Positions 1-10,990 are shown, counted from the stretch's first letter. The stretch: DNA of 64,000 bases from Diphasiastrum complanatum (GCA_029204225.1 CM055114.1:15245624-15309623); one strand, 5' to 3'. Translations and numbers: made by a program. Notes: generated by a model from the sequence alone, not told the origin.

Positions 1-278
1 TCACCTCTTATGTGTGTAAGAAAGAATTGCAAATCACAAGCAAATTATAACACCAAATTATGTGTCATATGCCACACAACAAGGTGGAGATCTACTCCAT
101 TTTTGTACTTTTCACACAAAAAAAGATTAGGCAAAGCCAGAGAAAGTATTTTATGTGCTATTCCTCTTACCTATCTGGAAAACAACTTTATGGGTTTGCT
201 CGGGTCCACAACCCATCAACTAACATTTAGTAAACTTCGAACACAATCCAACTAACTGGGTTATGGAATCCAATAACA

Positions 279-365
279 TTCTGGAACACATGACTCTTAC
301 GTTCTGAAACACAACCTTCCGGAACACAACATTCTAGAACGCGATTGGAATGCAACATTCCAGAA
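279..365. promoter_or_regulatory. Cluster of four TTCNNGAA palindromes (HSE-like)
   Basis: Four 8-bp palindromes of the form TTCNNGAA occur at 279-286, 317-324, 332-339 and 358-365, with a near match at 302-309. Each is embedded in a loosely repeated GAACACAACATTC context. TTCNNGAA is the core dimer site for heat-shock factors, but true heat-shock elements need contiguous alternating nGAAn blocks, which are not present here. The cluster may simply be a degenerate short tandem repeat. No promoter or gene could be tied to it. Confidence 0.35.
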
Positions 366-1445
366 GGGGGGGGGCAACTTAGGTCCACAGTACATACTTG
401 AATACTCAAAGTTGAAACTTGAGGTCATGCCAATAGTGTGCATACAATCTTTGCGATACTAGTGCATGCAGTCTTTGTAATAATATTTGAATTGCGAGTC
501 AATATTCTCATTACATCGCTCATCAAATAATGCCTCATTCTCGTCATTATCTAAGTCCATACACTCATTTGAATCTAATTCTAAGTGCAATCATAAATTT
601 CTCCACCTATGAGTATAAGAGCTATGATCATCTTCATCATCACTTTCTTCCTCTAGCCATTCTTCATCGAAACGTGGCATTCTCATTGGCGATTGCCTTT
701 CTACGTTCATATTTTCATTTGCAGTTTCTTCTTCAGTGATTTTAGCATCAAAATGAAACTTGGATTTCTGGCTCGATCAAGGGTTCTGTCTTGATTTTCG
801 GCTCCTCGTGCAAGTCATTTATAGACTCTACCTTAGTGAGTTCTATTAAACTGAGATTAACAGGTATTTCAGTTTTGCTGGATGAGTTTCAAGAAATAGG
901 CAAAGTTGTCCCAATTTGCAAAGAGCCTCAACCACTTGCCAACGAAGTTGCAGGTGGGTGGCTTAGCGGAGGTTGTAGAGCAAGAGTACAACATCATTAC
1001 AAATGTTGTTACTCAAGAGGCTCCAGGTATCCACAATTGTTCAAGAAACTGCTGAAGTCAATCCAAATGACTTAGTGGAAAACTTTTGTTTGTAACCTTG
1101 ACAATAGTTATAAAATGATTTGTATTTATATTTTTGACTATTCAAAATTGAAATTTTCCTTTCTTGTGATTTGCACTTATTTTTTCTTTCAAACAAAAAT
1201 TTAAATCGATTTTTTTATCACTTAAACTGAATGATGTTGGACAATACCTGAGTTTAGAGTTCCACGTAAGCCTTACGACAAAATTTTGTTGTGTTCAGAA
1301 TATAGGAATAACAATTTATGTCTGCCTGCATAATCCTGGATTTTGATTCTCCATGTTGATCACACCATTTTTTACAAAGCCTTGTTCCAAAATAACGGGG
1401 ACATAACAAATGCAAATTATTAATAAAAATTGTCCCTTTTCATCT
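366..1445. other. Unassigned non-coding stretch
   Basis: Mostly AT-rich sequence with a short G run at 366-374. An open frame of 94 codons on + (791-1075) has no domain I recognise and no clear coding bias. I see no TE protein motif here. Confidence 0.4.
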
Positions 1446-1482
1446 CTCACTACATCCCCATCGGCATTTATATTGTAGTGAG
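1446..1482. repeat. Inverted repeat with CACTA-like ends
   Basis: CTCACTACA at 1446-1454 is followed by its reverse complement TGTAGTGAG at 1474-1482, with a spacer of about 19 bp. CACTA transposons begin with CACTAC, and a CACTA transposase remnant starts about 0.7 kb downstream, so one arm could be a terminal inverted repeat. I did not find a convincing partner terminus beyond the transposase, so the assignment is tentative. Confidence 0.25.
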
Positions 1483-1677
1483 GGTTGGAGGACGATTCAT
1501 CTGTAGCAACGGGTGGAGATGAAGGGCCTTCTGTGGTGCCTTCTTGTGTTTAACAACCGTCTTTTGTTTAGACAGCATGGTACCAATCAAGCTAGCGACA
1601 TAATCTTCATACACAGATCTGGATCGATGACATCCGCTACCACTACCACTTCCACTGCCACTGCCACTGCCACTCAT
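1468..1677 (-). CDS. Small ORF with Gly-Ser repeat, unknown
   Basis: An ATG at 1677 (read on -) opens a frame of about 70 codons that begins with a run of Ser-Gly dipeptides. The run is encoded by an imperfect CACTGC hexamer repeat at about 1636-1674. The rest of the frame is basic and matches no family I recognise. The Ser-Gly tract follows directly from the hexamer repeat, so this may be a chance ORF. Confidence that it is a real gene is low. Confidence 0.12.
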   Translation of the reverse strand: MSGSGSGSGSGSGSGCHRSRSVYEDYVASLIGTMLSKQKTVVKHKKAPQKALHLHPLLQMNRPPTLTTI

Positions 1678-2399
1678 GGTTGTGTGCAAACAATACCAAC
1701 GAATGCTGAACAGACAAATCAAATATGAAATGAATTCTATCATATGTTGGACAATAATTATTTAGTCGAAGATCTAAAAATAAAAAAAAATCACATTATG
1801 AAAAAATTGTGAAAAACGTATTCATGGCAATACAATTAATGCTATAGAATTACAAACACAATCAATGCTAGACAAGAATTAGATCAATCAATCAAGTATG
1901 AAGAGCATTTTTAGGGGATAATAGTTCAAAAAGCAAAGGTTATAAATCTGTTACATGCAAAGAACAAATTTAAGAAGCTTAAGAAATTTGAAATACTTTA
2001 CTAGAAATTGAATGTTTTGATGGATGTTTGTGTAGCTTATCAAATGGAGAATCTAGTGACGAGCGCATAAGTGTCAATAAGGTAAGTTTTATGTGAAGTC
2101 AATATACCATATTCTACAATGATTTTTTTGCAAGCTAACTATTATCGATATTTGTAAGAAACAACGTAATTACAGTTTTTTGTAGGCCAATTATTATCAA
2201 GAACGAATGTGGTGCACCTACGCCGATGCAACGGGCAAGTGATGCGTCAAAGACGCATTGTCAATTATCACTTCTGGAAGTATGAAAGTAGTGCGGATGG
2301 TCAAACATCAAATCCAGAAGAGATTGAGGTTTGTTTTAAAAGCTAACGCATTTGTTGCATTTATTATATATTTTTGATATTAGGATATTTAGGTAACCA

Positions 2400-2888
2400 T
2401 TGACTCGTTTAAATGACACATTCTCTGTTGACTTGTTTAGACACACCATTGAATGCCATTACATGGTCTTGATCCGCCATCTGTATTTGAATTCCAAGCG
2501 AAGAAAAGTCTTGATACAAATGCGGGAACAAAGAATGAAACAAATAGAAGAAACTAGTGGATTGCTCATGCAAACATCTTATGAGGAAGACGTTGCAGTT
2601 GAAGATGATGCTCATGATAATGATACTGAGGTACTACACAATGAAGCAATGGATGACTTGTTTGAATCATATTTTACAACCAATAATGAACGTGCACAAT
2701 CAACGTGTGGAGAGAACATGGATGAAAGTGAAGAGTTGCATGATGATGAAACGAGATATTACTGCGCAAAGAAGCCGACACTCCCTTGTATCCACAAGCA
2801 TCTTTTTCTCGACTGGCAACAACACTCTCTTTCTAAACTTACAAGCTATGTACAAATGGAGTTCTAGTAGTGTTACGTCATTGTTCAG
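2400..2888 (+). pseudogene. CACTA (En/Spm) TNP2-type transposase, N-terminal part
   Basis: The frame at 2400-2867 is highly acidic. After about 2790 the TNP2-like reading moves to another frame, where LQAMYKWSSSSVTSLF (ending 2888) resembles the conserved helix before the TNP2 zinc-binding region. The segment ends at a consensus donor (CAG/GTATGT at 2886-2894). An intron of 86 bp (2889-2974, acceptor TTTTGCAG) joins it to LLQKILPKDNVM in the downstream exon, a typical TNP2 sequence. The frame change around 2790 marks it as a pseudogene. Assignment rests on order and continuity with the stronger match downstream. Confidence 0.6.
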
Positions 2889-2974
2889 GTATGTATAAAC
2901 TCTAAATGCATTATATTGTTTGTTAGGATTTAGGGTTATGCATTCATTTTTACAAACACAATATTATTTTGCAG

Positions 2975-3681
2975 TTTATTACAAAAAATACTTCCAAAAG
3001 ACAATGTGATGTCGGGAACACAAAAAGAAGCTCGAAACTTGGAATGGATTACGAAAAGATTCATGCATGTCCAAATGACCACGTTTTATATAGGGGTGTG
3101 CCTTTAGAAAAAGATCAATGTCCAATATGTGGCACATCACAATAGAAAACAGATGTTTAGGGTGTTACGTCCTTTTCTTGTCATTCCACAACCACAGCGT
3201 TTGTTTCAATGCAGGTCTTTGGCACAACTAGTAGAGTGGCATGCTAAGAATCAATCTACGGATGATGTTATGTGGGTACCAAGTGACTCACCTGCATGGA
3301 AACATATTGATGAGCGATGGTCCGAGTTCAAAAATGAACCTCGTCATTTACGATTTGGTTTAGAAATGGATGGCATAAATCCTTTCGATGTTCGAGCCTC
3401 AACATGGTCCACGTGGCCAGTTGCTCTTGTTAATTATAATATTCCTCCATGGCTAAGTATAAAGACGGGACATTTGTTTCTAGCTCTATTGGTTCCAGGA
3501 AAATACAAGGTTAAGAACATGGATGCTTACCTCGAACCTTTGATTGAAGAATTGTCCAAGCTTTGGAATGGTGTCAATGCGTATGACATCTCAAGGCCTT
3601 TGCAAGAAAGAAATTTCACTCTTCGTGGAATTCTAATGTGGACAACACATGATTATCCCGGTTTGAGTGAATGATTATCAG
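2975..3681 (+). pseudogene. CACTA transposase, Transposase_21 core exon
   Basis: This exon encodes the zinc-binding block IHACPNDHVLYR...CPICGTS (about 3046-3136), then after a one-base frame change the Transposase_21 core (3129-3674). The core includes VLRPFLVIPQPQRLF, a HAKNQSTDDVMW segment, LRFGLEMDGINPF, WPVALVNYNIPPW and LFLALLVPGKYKV. These are hallmark TNP2 motifs of plant CACTA elements, whose product cuts and moves the element by binding its terminal repeats. Lesions are a frameshift near 3050, a second near 3135 and a stop at 3671-3673 where the family has Trp (TGG to TGA). The exon ends at a GT donor (CAG/GTATGA). Confidence 0.85.
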
Positions 3682-3777
3682 GTATGATTAATCTTCATTT
3701 GTATTATTAATGATATTATCGCGATCTATTACATCTCATAAATATATTCGAACTTTCTAATGCAATCATAAATGTAG

Positions 3778-4453
3778 GTTTTACAACATTTGGATATAAA
3801 GCATGCTACATATGTGGGTCAAATTTGGAAAGTCGTCATAGTATAAATTTGTTGAGGAAAGTTGTGTGCAAAAATCATCAAAAATACCTACCAATCAATC
3901 ATCATTTTTGGACACAAGCTTGGGGAAGACCAGAAGATGCCCTTTAATCACACCTCCACCCATCAGAATGAGAGTAAAAGAATGGTACGACGAGTGGATC
4001 AAACAACATGATGTGAACGATTCTTGGGATAAGTCAATTCCAAGCATGAAGAGATTGTCAATATTCCAACGATTACCCTATTGGAATAATCTCTTAATCA
4101 ATCACCTCTTGGATCCTATGCATACATACAAAAATGTGGGTGAATCTATATGGAAACCTATAATTGGTGCAAAGGACACTGTTGTAGCACGTCAAGACTT
4201 GGAGGTGACTAAGGTGAAGAAAACTTATTGGATTCCAAACAATAAAAGCGGGATGACAATTACTCCTAGCGTGTCATGGATTCTAACAAAGGGAGAGCTC
4301 TCACATGTAAAAAATGCCATAAGACAAATAAGAACTCCAACTGGCTATGCGCATTCCTTGTGCAACTCTTTCACCAAAGATGACAAATTAAGTGGATTAA
4401 AATCTCACGATTGGCTAAAGATGTTGCAATTCATTCTTTTGATTGCTATTTGA
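3778..4453 (+). pseudogene. CACTA transposase, C-terminal exon
   Basis: After a 96-bp GT-AG intron (3682-3777, acceptor AATGTAG) the protein continues as FTTFGYKACYICG and then a segment with Glu-Ser-Arg-His, the conserved zinc-binding end of Transposase_21. A frame change near 3945 leads to the frame ending at 4453, which contains SIFQRLPYWNNLLINHLLD, MHTYKNVGESIW and, near the end, KLSGLKSHDW, a motif at the TNP2/DUF4218 boundary. The frame stops shortly after that motif, so the rest of DUF4218 is missing. Splice sites and most motifs survive, so decay is moderate. Confidence 0.82.
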
Positions 4454-6220
4454 GGTTGCTTAGGAGACAATCTATGAAGTAATTTGTACAAATTAGCATC
4501 AATTCTTAGGTATTTACAAAACTCATTTGTGACTAGGGACATTAAAATTGACATGACAATACAAAAACAATGCGCCCCGTTATTTGTACATTATTTTATG
4601 TAATGTTTATCTTGTAGGTGGATCACCTCAAAGGAGATCAAATGGAGTGAAATGCATTCAAAACAACAAGAAATAATTGAAACTATGTGCTTGTTAGATT
4701 TAGATTTTTCAACTTCTTTCATGGATATACAAGTTCATGTACTTGTGCATTTGGTTGATGAAATTTCCTTTGCTGGGCCAGTGCACACTAGATAGATGTT
4801 CTACCTTGAGCATTTTATGAAAGTTCTAAAAGACTTTGTGAGACAATGTTGGCTGATTCTGACGATTCCCAAGATACTCGGCCATAGCTACCCAAGAGCA
4901 CCTCTCACCTTAGACCGAAGAGGTCTCTGAGAAGACAAGATGAACTAAGATTGAGAGCCAAGTATGAGAGCCGAGAAGCACCAGTTAAGCAAGACAGATA
5001 GAAACTGTGTGAGCCCCATGATGAATCCTGAAAGATGGAATGACCATGTAGGAACTAGTATTTCTAGGCAAATGTAATAAATGCAAGTAGACCCCTCTTC
5101 AAAAAGTAGAGTGAGCCACCTTTTGATGGTGACCTCTAGTAAAGAAGGTAATTCCACTTGTAATTTGTGTAATGTGGAAATGCCACTAGGATGCCACCTA
5201 AGGAGCTCTCTTGCTTATTTAAGAGGCTCACCCTTTGTAGAAGGGAGCTTTTTGTGTATTGTATCTACTCCATGCTTCAATGAGAAATAGCTTCCATGAG
5301 TTTGATGCATCCTTGAGCTCCTTGATCATTCTTGTTTCTTGAGTGATGCATTGATGATCTTGCCTCTCCATCTCCTTTGTGTGTGGTTGTCGATCTAGGG
5401 AGAACTAGCTTTATAGGGAGTTGTGGTTGTGGATCTAGGGAGGACTAGCTTTCTTGATTTCTTTCATTTATGCTTCGTGGATTGATGTAGGGATCAACAT
5501 TGTGGTAAACCATCTTGGATTGGATTGTGGTGTAGGACTTGTAAATCTCTTGACAGTCCATTTCTTGATGTTCTTGGTAGTCCATAATCAAGAAATGTGT
5601 GTTTCTTGATCCTTGGGCTATCAATATGCTGTTAAATTAGTTTCTTGTTCTTGTTTTGTGGGTTAGTGCAAGTGTAGATTAGATATAATTAGTTTAGGAT
5701 CTGATTCAGTTCGTGTTGTAGCAAAGTAGAAGTAGAATCAGGTCTCTCCATCATTTCCCATTTTAAAAGATTTTGCATTCATAATATAGTTGTGACATTC
5801 ATTAGACTTAAGTCCACAATCGTTACTGAGAGTTAGTGAATACAAATGAAGACCTCCCATGGTGAGTAGATGACCACATGTTGGTATCCATTCATGCCAT
5901 GTAGGATGCCACCTAGGGATAAGTCCCACCTTATTGAAAAGGGTTGTGGCCATCTGAAGTTGGCTCAACCAATTAACAAAGAGTATTGGGGCCTTCTTCA
6001 CTTATTTCTCTTCCATTTTTTTCCACCCTTAGTTCCAAATTTCGTGCTTTTTTCGTATGTGAAAAAATGCATCTTTTTTAATTACAAATATCAAATGTAA
6101 AGGTATTATTCTAATACTTTAAGCTTCATTAAAGGATTCTCTCAACATTTTTTAACTTAGGTGTAAATCTATTCCCCGCAGAAAAACTTTTTTCGTAATT
6201 TGTATATTTTCAATAAGCCA
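4454..6220. other. Non-coding; LTR-like fragment and 31-bp direct repeat
   Basis: No protein motif is visible. The stretch 4830-5340 reads like part of an LTR: it has TTATTTAAGAGG near 5214 followed by a short transcript-like leader. A direct repeat of about 31 bp with a 40-bp period occurs at 5382-5412 and 5422-5452 (core GATCTAGGGAG). No second LTR copy was found in the window. Confidence 0.3.
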
Positions 6221-6229
6221 CATAAGGTC

Positions 6230-6500
6230 ATAGTCAAAAATCTGCTTGCCCATAAAGATGTTATACTACCGGTAACATTTTTGACCAATTCAATGAATCG
6301 ATTTATATTAAAAATTGATGTCGAATTATTTTCTTTTGCATCACATCTTTCAATCATGGTGGGTGAAAGTAAATAAGTTTTTTTTCCTCAGTATGTAGGT
6401 AAGGAAATGGTCTTCCTGTTTTTCAAATTATAATTTTCAAAGTTATGTCTCAATGTAACAAGCTCGGCTTAACTTCTCAAAGGACCCTTATCACTCATAA
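6230..6500. repeat. Dispersed repeat, copy 1
   Basis: This block shares ordered blocks with 10690-10990: CTTTTGCATCACA, a GTAAGGGAATGGT-like stretch, AAAGTTATG and TAACTTCTCAA followed by GACCCTTA. Both copies lie in the same orientation, are diverged and encode no recognisable protein. Confidence 0.55.
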
Positions 6501-6954
6501 AGGTCAATATAAAGATCATCCCCCATATAATAAAATGTTGCATGGTGTTTTACCTCCAAAAAATGCACGGGTTTAAATTAAAGATTCTAAATTCATAGGA
6601 TTCATCATTAGATTTTTACCTCACATTAAAATGTTGTAGGTCTTTGTAGGGTTGCCTTGAAATCTTTTTTCAGCAACCTATAAGAAATCACTAATTGGTT
6701 GACACCTATGAACAAAGAACAAAAATGAGCTAAACTTTGCTGTCAACTTTATTGGTCCCTATGTGCACATGCAAATATCCAGTGTCTGACTCCTGAGCAA
6801 TCAGTAATTGTTTCGTAGCTATGAACAAAGAGCAAAATCAGCTCCTTTGTTCTCTCAACCTGTTGGTCCTTAAAGAGCAAATCCAGATATCTAAATTTCG
6901 AGCAACCGTGAATTGTTTTGCAGCTATGAACGGCAAGCAAAATCAGCTCAATTT

Positions 6955-7320
6955 TGTTCTCAGGTCTCAACCTATTGGAGTGTGGAGATATTTGGATTTC
7001 CACTTCAGCACCAATAAGCTGAGGACAAAGTTTAGCTAATGGGCCCAACTTTGTTCTCAACCTACTGGAGTGTGGAGATATTTGGCCTTGCACTTAATCA
7101 CCAATAAGCTGAGGACAAAGTTAATCCAATCAGCTCAACTTTGCTCTCAACCTATCGGAGTCTGGAGATATTTGGACTTGGACTTGAGCACCAATAAGCT
7201 GAGGACGAAGTTAATCCAATCAGCTCAACTTTGCTCTCAAGTTGTCTCAACCTATTGGAGTCTGGAGATATTTGGACTTGCAATTAAGCATCAATAGGTT
7301 GAGGACAAAGTTAAGCTAAT
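6955..7320. repeat. 90-bp tandem repeat, about four units
   Basis: The marker GGAGTNTGGAGATATTTGG begins at 6977, 7067, 7157 and 7257, giving spacings of 90, 90 and 100 bp. The last spacing contains an extra 10 bp ending in a duplicated CTCAA. Each unit also carries CACCAATAAGCTGAGGAC and a CAGCTCAACTTTG-type segment. The ancestral half-unit CTCAGGAGTCAG and its complement appear on the flanks (about 6785-6830 and 7358-7380), so the array may sit inside a larger inverted structure. Open frames across it are by-products of the repeat. Confidence 0.8.
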
Positions 7321-7434
7321 TGTGCTCTTTCTTCATTGCTGACAAAGAATTGTTGATTGCTCAGGAGTCAGGAGTCAGAAGCATAGATACATATTTGGAT
7401 TTTGGACTAACGTAGCAGCAACAGCAAGTCAGAC

Positions 7435-7900
7435 CGTAGGGCATAGCGCCCACGTCGCCCACGTTCCTAGTGTATCTCCGCATTCATGCGCCTAACTTTT
7501 CTTTGAGCCCTGAGGGCCCATTGCCCAAGAATCAAGATTCCATACAGGTGTTTCACATCTGCAGAAGGATGGAACGTGATTCCCGATTCATGGATGGGCG
7601 CCGCTGGATTCCCTCCATAGATTTGAAATCCTGATGTAATAAAATCCCGGAATCTTGACATTTCTTGTCCATTTTGCTGCCACTCAGTGCTTCCGCTCTC
7701 TTTGTTGTCGTGCAGGCTGCGGTGCGGAAAGGGCCCCACGTCCGTTGTATAATATTTACAACTACTCCACTTTCGTATGTTTGCACTTTGTATGTATGTG
7801 GGCAGGCAGCAGCAGCAACGGCAGATCAGAAGTCCATCCGAATCTCCGATCGATCGATCGAGAGAGAGAGCGCGAGAGACAGGGAGAGAGAGCGCATGTG
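7435..7900. other. GC-rich patch with GA-rich end
   Basis: GC and CpG content rise sharply compared with the flanks, and the patch ends in a purine-rich GAGAGAG tract near 7858-7892. GA-rich leaders are common in plant 5' UTRs, so this could be the relic of a promoter or 5' exon. The open frames on both strands (for example 7467-7739 on -) match nothing I know. Confidence 0.3.
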
Positions 7901-8000
7901 CATACTGGCAGTTTCCTATATATATTGTATATGATTTTGTCGTCTCATCGAGATTCAGAATCCGGACTCCGTCATCACGTTTGCCCCGATAAGGGGGGGG

Positions 8001-8275
8001 GGTTTAGGGTTTAAACCCTAACACAAAGTAGATCGGAGTGGGTGTATGGGTAGACTTGCTCTCTTGTTAAATCCTAAACCCTAACACAAAGTCCATCGGA
8101 GTGGGTGTATGGATAGAGTTATTGATTGTTAAACCCTTAACCCTAACACAAAGTCGATCGGAGTGGGGTGTATGGTTAGAGTTGCTGGGTAGAGTTGATG
8201 ACTGTTAAACCCTAAAATCCCAACACAAAGTCCATCGTCGGAATGGGGTGTATGGGTAGAGTTGTTGACTGTGAT
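8001..8275. repeat. 63-bp tandem repeat seeded with telomere-like sequence
   Basis: ACACAAAG recurs at 8021, 8084, 8147 and 8223, a 63-bp period with 76 bp for the last step. Each unit starts with TTAAACCCTAA-like sequence (the plant telomere repeat is CCCTAAA) and continues with GTCSATCGGAGTGGG and TGTATGGGTAGAGTTG. The array opens with TTTAGGGTTTAAACCCTAA at 8003-8021, a head-to-head telomere-like palindrome. It is not a true telomere, because only one or two telomere-like hexamers occur per unit. Confidence 0.85.
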
Positions 8276-8803
8276 AAAAAATGTGCAACTCGAATCTTGA
8301 CTAGTGTGTAGAGACATCTGAGGAGCCTAGCTCCATAAATGGCCTTGCGAGGTTGTGTGTATGTTGTATCTAACAACCGCTAGTCGCTTAATCATGTATG
8401 CAAAAAAAAAAAAACTAACACAAAAAATATTTAAAATAAGGTGATTTATACATCATGAAAATCTTTGTTGTATGCCACCCATTAAATTGTTAGAAATTTA
8501 TAAAAATAAATAGAGGGGCCTCATAAAAAAGTAGACATATAAAAAAAAAGTTACTATATGCTTGAACTCACTTAAAAGTGATATCTCAACTTTTAGCAAA
8601 TTGTCACAAATAGCTTACAGCTACTACATCAAAGCTAAAACAATTTGATAGGCTTTTTAGTAGCTCCTGGGCCAAAAAGCCTATGGGATTTATATTGAGA
8701 AGCCTCAAAAAAATAAAAAAAAATCTATTGAAGTCTTGGATATTCATAAGTTCAATAACACTGTAAAAATACTTGCATGATCTTTATGGGGGGGAAGGTC
8801 ATG

Positions 8804-8893
8804 CTCCGAGGCCCTTCCGCCCCGGAATACTGTGCGCCCGAGGTCGGAGGCCCGAGGGCGCACAGTATTCCGCGGGCAGAAGGGCCGAGGAGC
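8804..8893. repeat. GC-rich hairpin with arms of about 37 nt
   Basis: The left arm (8804-8840) and right arm (8855-8893) are near-perfect reverse complements. The inner 16 bp, GGAATACTGTGCGCCC, is exact. The loop is about 14 nt. The sequence is much more GC-rich than its AT-rich surroundings. It may be a foldback or MITE-like remnant. Confidence 0.85.
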
Positions 8894-8947
8894 CGGCCCT
8901 TCCCACCCGTGAATTCTGTTTTTAAATTTTTTTTCTTTTTTTTTGAC

Positions 8948-9029
8948 GTAAATTTTTTTTTACACGCACCTTCCGGTGTCCAGAAGGTGCCTGTAAAAAA
9001 ATTTGCCTCACAGATTACGTTCTGTGAGG
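8948..9029. repeat. Two further adjacent hairpins
   Basis: An imperfect stem pairs 8948-8976 with 8980-9006 and includes GCACCTTC/GAAGGTGC at its tip. Immediately after it, CCTCACAGA (9006-9014) pairs exactly with TCTGTGAGG (9021-9029) around a 6-nt loop. Together with the hairpin at 8804-8893 this makes three consecutive stems in 230 bp. Confidence 0.75.
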
Positions 9030-9699
9030 AATCATCATTTCCTTTGTAAAAATCGAAAAACTGATTTCACGGTTTAACAATAGACTAAAATGGCATGCAC
9101 GTGCACCTTGTCATCACTTCATTATGGGCCAAGCCAAAAAATTTACTAGAGCCTAGAGCCAAACTAATTATTTTTTAAATCTTTAGATTAAAAAATTTAA
9201 TTACTAGTTTATATGAATATAGAGAGTTTAATAATTGATAGGCTCATAGACTATAAGAGACTCAAAACATGTAGGCTATGGAAACCTACAAAAAAATTTC
9301 TTGATAGGTGAATTAAAAATTCAGTTTTTTTTTTCAATGGGTTGTAGTTTTTTGGCAAGCCTTGGAAGGGCCCTCCTATGGAGGCATGGCGAGGCATGGC
9401 CAACAGGACATGCAGATGAAAAACTCATGGAAATTGGATGTCAAGTATGGAGTTCCCAATAGAAATCCTGGATTCAATATATGTGGCATGGGAATGGACT
9501 CTATTAGACACTTTTAGGCCCTAAACAAATTGTTCAGTGCATTTGAACATGCAATTGAAACATAATGAGGCTTGTAATTTCTTCCACAAGGATATATTTC
9601 AAAGTTATTCTTTTTTTTTTTGTCTTAGCGTGTTGGGAAATGAGATGGTGTGGGAAACATAAACGGAGAGCTAAAATTTGCACGTAGTAGGTGTGTTCA

Positions 9700-10000
9700 G
9701 CCTTCAGGTGAGACTTTGAGCATCTCAACATTCGCCAATGTTGATTGGGCTAGGCCCAAACACCAAACACATGGAAGGAAGTGCATTCAGGTGAAATTTT
9801 GAGCCCATCAACGTTCGCCATGTGGCAAGTGTTGTTGGGTTCAAAGTTCAAATTCCTCACATATAGACAAGAGTAGGCCTCCAAGGCTCAAACCAGGGGG
9901 AGGGGGGCTTATGTTTTTAGTAAAATTTTGAGCTTATCATCTTATGCCATGTGCCAAATGTTGACTAGGCTGGGCTAGCACAAATCTTTTGCACATGGAG
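9700..10000. repeat. Diverged short repeat, three copies
   Basis: A block of about 80 bp occurs at about 9709, 9791 and 9920. Each copy has a variant of AAATTTTGAGC followed by ATCA, then CGCCATGTG and ACATGGAGGGAAGT. The copies are diverged and unevenly spaced. No coding potential is seen. Confidence 0.5.
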
Positions 10001-10689
10001 GGAAGTACATCAAGGCCCTTGGAAGGGAGTGGGGATTCACCCACAAAAATACTCCCATGAGTGCTCTTCTTTTGCGGTTACTTTTATTTTAAATACCATA
10101 CAATGGGCTATATGGATAGCCAATGACTAGTTGCCACATAGCACATGCACATTCCATGTGTGTACGACCAATCACTGGTTGTCCACATTGCGCATGTGCA
10201 TTCTAATCTTTCCACATGCACATTATGCCAAAATGTTTCATGGCTAAGTATCAATCTCTCAATGACTCTTCACATGAGAGTTTTGTGGAGTAGTATGTCA
10301 CCTTTGAGGTTTTCTTTTGTAATGTAATGTCAACTTTCAAGCTTTTTGGGTTTTTTTTTTATAAACTAACCTTTTTATTGTAAGGTTTGCCTAAATAATT
10401 ACCTGAAATTGCCTTTAGTGAAGTATGTTCAATATATTAAAAGAAACCAAAAAGTTAAGATCACTACCATGATGAGAGAAATGCACATAGTAATGGGATG
10501 GTCTTAGAAACTTTTCATGCCAACATCAAAAAAGCCTACAACACTTCCAATAAATCGAGTAAAATATTGTAGTAGAGCATTCACTCAAATTTATTGAGCT
10601 TAAAATAAAAATTTCAACTCAACGTGCACAAGTAATCTCCATAAAGTTTACTTGAACCATAAGTCATAAACTCCATAATAGAATATACA

Positions 10690-10990
10690 TGCCTTTGAAG
10701 ATTCTTTTATTGTTGCTAAGCTTCTAACCAATTTGATTAAGCAATTTATTGTAGACGACAATCGTGAATTTTTATTTTTCTTTTGCATCACACATTACAA
10801 GTGTATTAGTTAAAAGTAAGTAAATTTTTTTGCTCATCCTTCAAGTAAGGGAATGGTGTTTCTAGAGCTCTTTATGGTGGTTCAAGTAATTTTGAAAGTT
10901 ATGCCCCCTAATGTGCTCAAGGTAACTTCTCAATTGACCCTTACGAACAGTAAAGGTCACTAGAAAGATAATTCCTCCACATATTGGATG
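10690..10990. repeat. Dispersed repeat, copy 2
   Basis: Same-orientation relative of 6230-6500, sharing CTTTTGCATCACA, AAAGTTATG, TAACTTCTCAA and GACCCTTA in the same order. This is probably an old TE fragment of unknown class. Confidence 0.55.

Noticed and set aside
1513-1728. Thr-rich ORF on +
   Set aside because: It is the opposite-strand translation of the CACTGC hexamer repeat.
7655-8014. 119-codon ORF in the GC-rich patch
   Set aside because: Overlapping frames in three phases have similar length, and the sequence ends in a GA tract and telomere-like repeat. No domain is recognised.
8001-8275. True telomere or chromosome end
   Set aside because: Only one or two telomere-like hexamers occur per 63-bp unit, and ordinary TE-rich sequence lies on both sides.
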